Of a stretch of DNA of 7,402 bases, positions 6,111 through 7,402 are shown one piece after another. The notes below the pieces were generated by a model. The model was not told the DNA's origin and searched no databases. It saw nothing but the letters and a program-made list of their open reading frames with translations. Each line of letters opens with the position of its first letter. Position 1 is the first letter of the stretch. Source of the stretch: Myxococcales bacterium (GTDB lineage Bacteria > Myxococcota > Bradymonadia > UBA7976 > UBA1532); the NCBI GenBank assembly GCA_020430675.1, contig JAGQJJ010000178.1, forward strand, positions 1 through 7,402, written 5' to 3'. The position numbers and the translations under genes were made by a program.

Positions 6111-7067
6111 ATGAAGACTCGCACCCGCGATGGCATCATGTCATCGCCCCCGGCGGACGAGCAGGCCCGGTTCGCCGACTTTGTCGCCGATTTGGAGCGG
6201 CGGGGACGCGCGCCCAAGACGATCGGTTCGTATCGCAGCGACTGGGTCGGCTTCACGGAGTGGTATGCCAGCGCCCGCGGCGCGCCGTTTGGTCTCGAAC
6301 GGCTCAACGGCGACGACGTCACCGCATTTCGCGATCACTTGCAGGCGCAAGGCATGCGCCCGGCCACGGTGAACCGAAAGCTGGTCTTCCTCAAACGCTA
6401 CGCCGCCTGGGGCCGCAGCCGCGGCGACCTGGCGCCACCACGGCTCGGCGCGGTGCGGGGGGTCGACGCGGTGCCACAGGGGCCACGCGAGCCCCGCGGG
6501 CTCTCAGACCTGGAGCTGCGCCGCTTCCTGCGCGAAGTGGAGCGCCGGGCGGGGCCACGCGACCAGGCGATCATCTATACGCTGCTCGAGACCGGCTTGC
6601 GGGTGAGCGAGTTGGTGGCATTGCAGGTCGATGACATTCACCTTGGGGTCAAGAGCGGCGCGCTGACCGTCGAAGACGAACGCACCCAGGCGCGTTGCCG
6701 GCGGCTGACGCTGGGCGTCAACGGGCGCCGAAAGCTGCGGCGTTATCTCAACGAGCGCGGCGAAGAGCCCGGCCCCCTGTTTGTCGGCGAGCGCGGCGCG
6801 TTGACCGCCAACGCGGTGCAGCGCCTGCTGCGCAAATATTGTGGCTTCGCCAAGGTGAAGGCATCGCCCGGCACGCTGCGGCATACGTTTGCCAATGGCT
6901 TCCTGGCCAATGAGGGCGATCTGGTCGAATTGGCCGATCTGTTGGGCCATGAGAGCCTGGAGACGACTCGGCTGTACTTGTCGGCGGTGCGGCGCAGCGC
7001 CGCTGCGGCGCCACCGCCCACGTCGGAGCGCCCGCGGGTCGTCGCCGGGGGTGGGGAGCGCGGCTGA
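6111..7067 (+). CDS. XerC/D-like tyrosine recombinase / site-specific integrase with altered active site
   Basis: This 318-residue protein has the XerC/D layout. The N-terminal SAM-like DNA-binding domain (about 18-115) contains ERRGRAPKTIGSYRSDWVGF and ATVNRKLVFLKRYAAW. The catalytic domain (about 130-292) contains Box I TGLRVSEL with R164, Box II SPGTLRHTF with R257 and H258, LLGHESLETTRLYL with H280 and nucleophile Y289. Two expected residues are missing: G254 replaces the first His of HxxR, and the beta-hairpin after Box I (LTVEDERTQARCRRLTL, 185-201) has no Lys where GKG-x-K is normal. R191 could substitute. A proline/alanine-rich tail of about 25 residues follows the catalytic domain. 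The ATG follows GGAGG (6101-6105) by 5 nt. It stands 228 bp after flagellin, in the same direction. Roles may be element integration, inversion or dimer resolution; reduced activity is possible. It is unlikely to be the chromosomal XerC or XerD because of the lost residues. Confidence 0.88.
   Translation: MKTRTRDGIMSSPPADEQARFADFVADLERRGRAPKTIGSYRSDWVGFTEWYASARGAPFGLERLNGDDVTAFRDHLQAQGMRPATVNRKLVFLKRYAAWGRSRGDLAPPRLGAVRGVDAVPQGPREPRGLSDLELRRFLREVERRAGPRDQAIIYTLLETGLRVSELVALQVDDIHLGVKSGALTVEDERTQARCRRLTLGVNGRRKLRRYLNERGEEPGPLFVGERGALTANAVQRLLRKYCGFAKVKASPGTLRHTFANGFLANEGDLVELADLLGHESLETTRLYLSAVRRSAAAAPPPTSERPRVVAGGGERG
6127..6147. repeat. 21-bp near-perfect palindrome inside the start of the recombinase gene
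   Basis: Arms GCGATG (6127-6132) and CATCGC (6142-6147), plus inner CAT/ATG around a central C, give ten paired positions with a single G-T mismatch. It begins 16 nt after the ATG and includes the TGGCATC motif (6131-6137). Its place at the gene start fits an autoregulatory or recombinase-binding site, but it also encodes normal residues (D-G-I-M-S-S-P). Confidence 0.45.
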
Positions 7068-7126
7068 TGAAGCGACCGCCTCGCCTCGCAGCGGTGCGCC
7101 GGACCGTGCACGCACGGACGGCGATG

Positions 7127-7158
7127 CGTCGGCGCGGTCACGCGCGGCGCTGCCGACG
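7127..7158. repeat. Stem-loop downstream of the recombinase
   Basis: CGTCGGCGCG pairs over 10 bp with CGCTGCCGACG if T7151 is bulged out; the loop is about 11 nt. A neighbouring perfect CCGTGC/GCACGG repeat lies at 7104-7117. No T-run follows either. Confidence 0.4.
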
Positions 7159-7165
7159 AGGGGGG

Positions 7166-7183
7166 ATGGCATCTCGATGCCAT
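7166..7183. repeat. Perfect palindrome built from the TGGCATC motif
   Basis: ATGGCATCTCGATGCCAT consists of two perfect 8-bp arms and a TC centre. Because the loop would be only 2 nt, it is better explained as a binding site for a dimeric protein than as an RNA hairpin. It lies about 100 bp after the recombinase stop. Confidence 0.5.
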
Positions 7184-7200
7184 TGCATGAACGAACGTGG

Positions 7201-7226
7201 ATCGTGGGATTTGCGGCGGCCACGAT
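7201..7226. repeat. 7-bp inverted repeat ATCGTGG/CCACGAT
   Basis: The perfect arms (7201-7207 and 7220-7226) are separated by 12 nt. The right arm runs directly into another TGGCATC motif (7226-7232). Confidence 0.4.
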
Positions 7227-7295
7227 GGCATCTGTTCTGCCTTCCGGGCGCATTTGTCCGCTGGGATGGAGAGGTGACCAGGCGAACGTGCCGAT

Positions 7296-7318
7296 CGCGC
7301 GCTGCGCGCGTGCGTTTT
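7296..7318 (+). terminator. Candidate intrinsic terminator
   Basis: CGCGCG-CTG-CGCGCG forms a 6-bp all-GC stem, followed after TGCG by four T residues (7315-7318). It is the only hairpin of the window with a T-run behind it. The short stem, the 4-nt gap and its distance of about 230 bp from the recombinase stop keep confidence low. Confidence 0.3.
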
Positions 7319-7326
7319 GGCGGGGA

Positions 7327-7370
7327 TGGCAGGGCCGGCGATGGCCGCCGGTATCGGCGGCGGTCTGCCA
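7327..7370. repeat. Nested inverted repeat near the window end
   Basis: An outer TGGCAG/CTGCCA pair (7327-7332, 7365-7370) encloses an inner perfect 7-bp stem GCCGCCG/CGGCGGC (7344-7350, 7355-7361) with a GTAT loop. GATGGC occurs in both the outer arm and the enclosed sequence, echoing the motif around the recombinase gene. Confidence 0.45.
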
Positions 7371-7402
7371 GGCGGTCGACGATGGCGAACCCTGTTTGCC
7401 CA

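Larger units (their letters stand above)
7068..7402. other. Non-coding-looking region rich in inverted repeats (335 bp)
   Basis: No credible gene is present. A frame starting with ATG at 7067, overlapping the recombinase stop, stays open to the window end, but its product is arginine-rich with poor GC at third codon positions, as expected for a chance frame. The region holds at least six inverted repeats: 7104-7117, 7127-7158, 7166-7183, 7201-7226, 7296-7310 and a nested one at 7327-7370. It also holds three TGGCATC/GATGCCA motifs. This may be the end of a mobile element or a control region of a gene beyond the window. Confidence 0.5.

Noticed and set aside
7067..7402. Open frame starting ATG at 7067, overlapping the recombinase stop and running off the window
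   Set aside because: The overlap looks operon-like, but the product is dominated by Arg with scattered Cys, GC at the third position is low for this genome, there is no good RBS, and many inverted repeats run through it. It could only be revived by clear homologues beyond the window.
5880..7402. Integron (IntI with attI/attC)
   Set aside because: The recombinase lacks recognisable IntI features and has an altered Box II. It is not divergent from a cassette array, and no attC-like repeats with cassette genes are present.
1..7402. CRISPR array, tRNA or rRNA genes
   Set aside because: No regularly spaced direct repeats and no tRNA cloverleaf or rRNA-like segments were seen on either strand.

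Overview
The window is GC-rich bacterial DNA, and every well-supported gene has a clear Shine-Dalgarno (SD) sequence. The MaoC / high-molecular-weight FabG / FadI-type thiolase order resembles the mycobacterial htdX-fabG4-fadA2 neighbourhood. The flagellin, whose C-terminus ends in a LSLLQG-type tail, rules out a mycobacterium. It fits a flagellated high-GC Gram-negative, perhaps a deltaproteobacterial or myxobacterial lineage. That placement is inference only.

Layout. Positions 1-148 are a leader with two good hairpins and no convincing gene. Positions 149-3773 (+) are a tight three-gene operon: MaoC-like (R)-enoyl-CoA hydratase, two-domain 3-oxoacyl reductase and FadI-type thiolase, joined by an ATGA overlap and an 11-bp gap. 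A small membrane-anchored protein of unknown function (3784-4140, -) converges on it. A 320-bp divergent region follows, and it must carry the promoters of that small gene and of the flagellin (4461-5882, +). After a 228-bp spacer full of inverted repeats comes a tyrosine recombinase (6111-7067, +). The last 335 bp are again rich in inverted repeats and hold no credible gene.

How the genes work together. The three operon enzymes cover hydration/dehydration, keto-reduction and thiolysis of an acyl chain through (R)-3-hydroxyacyl intermediates. Only the acyl-CoA dehydrogenase or enoyl reductase step is missing for a full beta-oxidation or reverse beta-oxidation turn. The flagellin stands alone, with no other flagellar gene in view. 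The recombinase is the most unusual part. It keeps the Box I Arg, Box II Arg, LLGH His and nucleophilic Tyr, but has Gly where the first His of HxxR should be and no Lys in the beta-hairpin. Its flanks and the start of its own coding sequence carry a recurring TGGCATC/GATGCCA motif, often inside palindromes. These may be recombinase or regulator binding sites. Whether the recombinase acts on the neighbouring flagellin, on a mobile element, or on nothing cannot be decided from this window.
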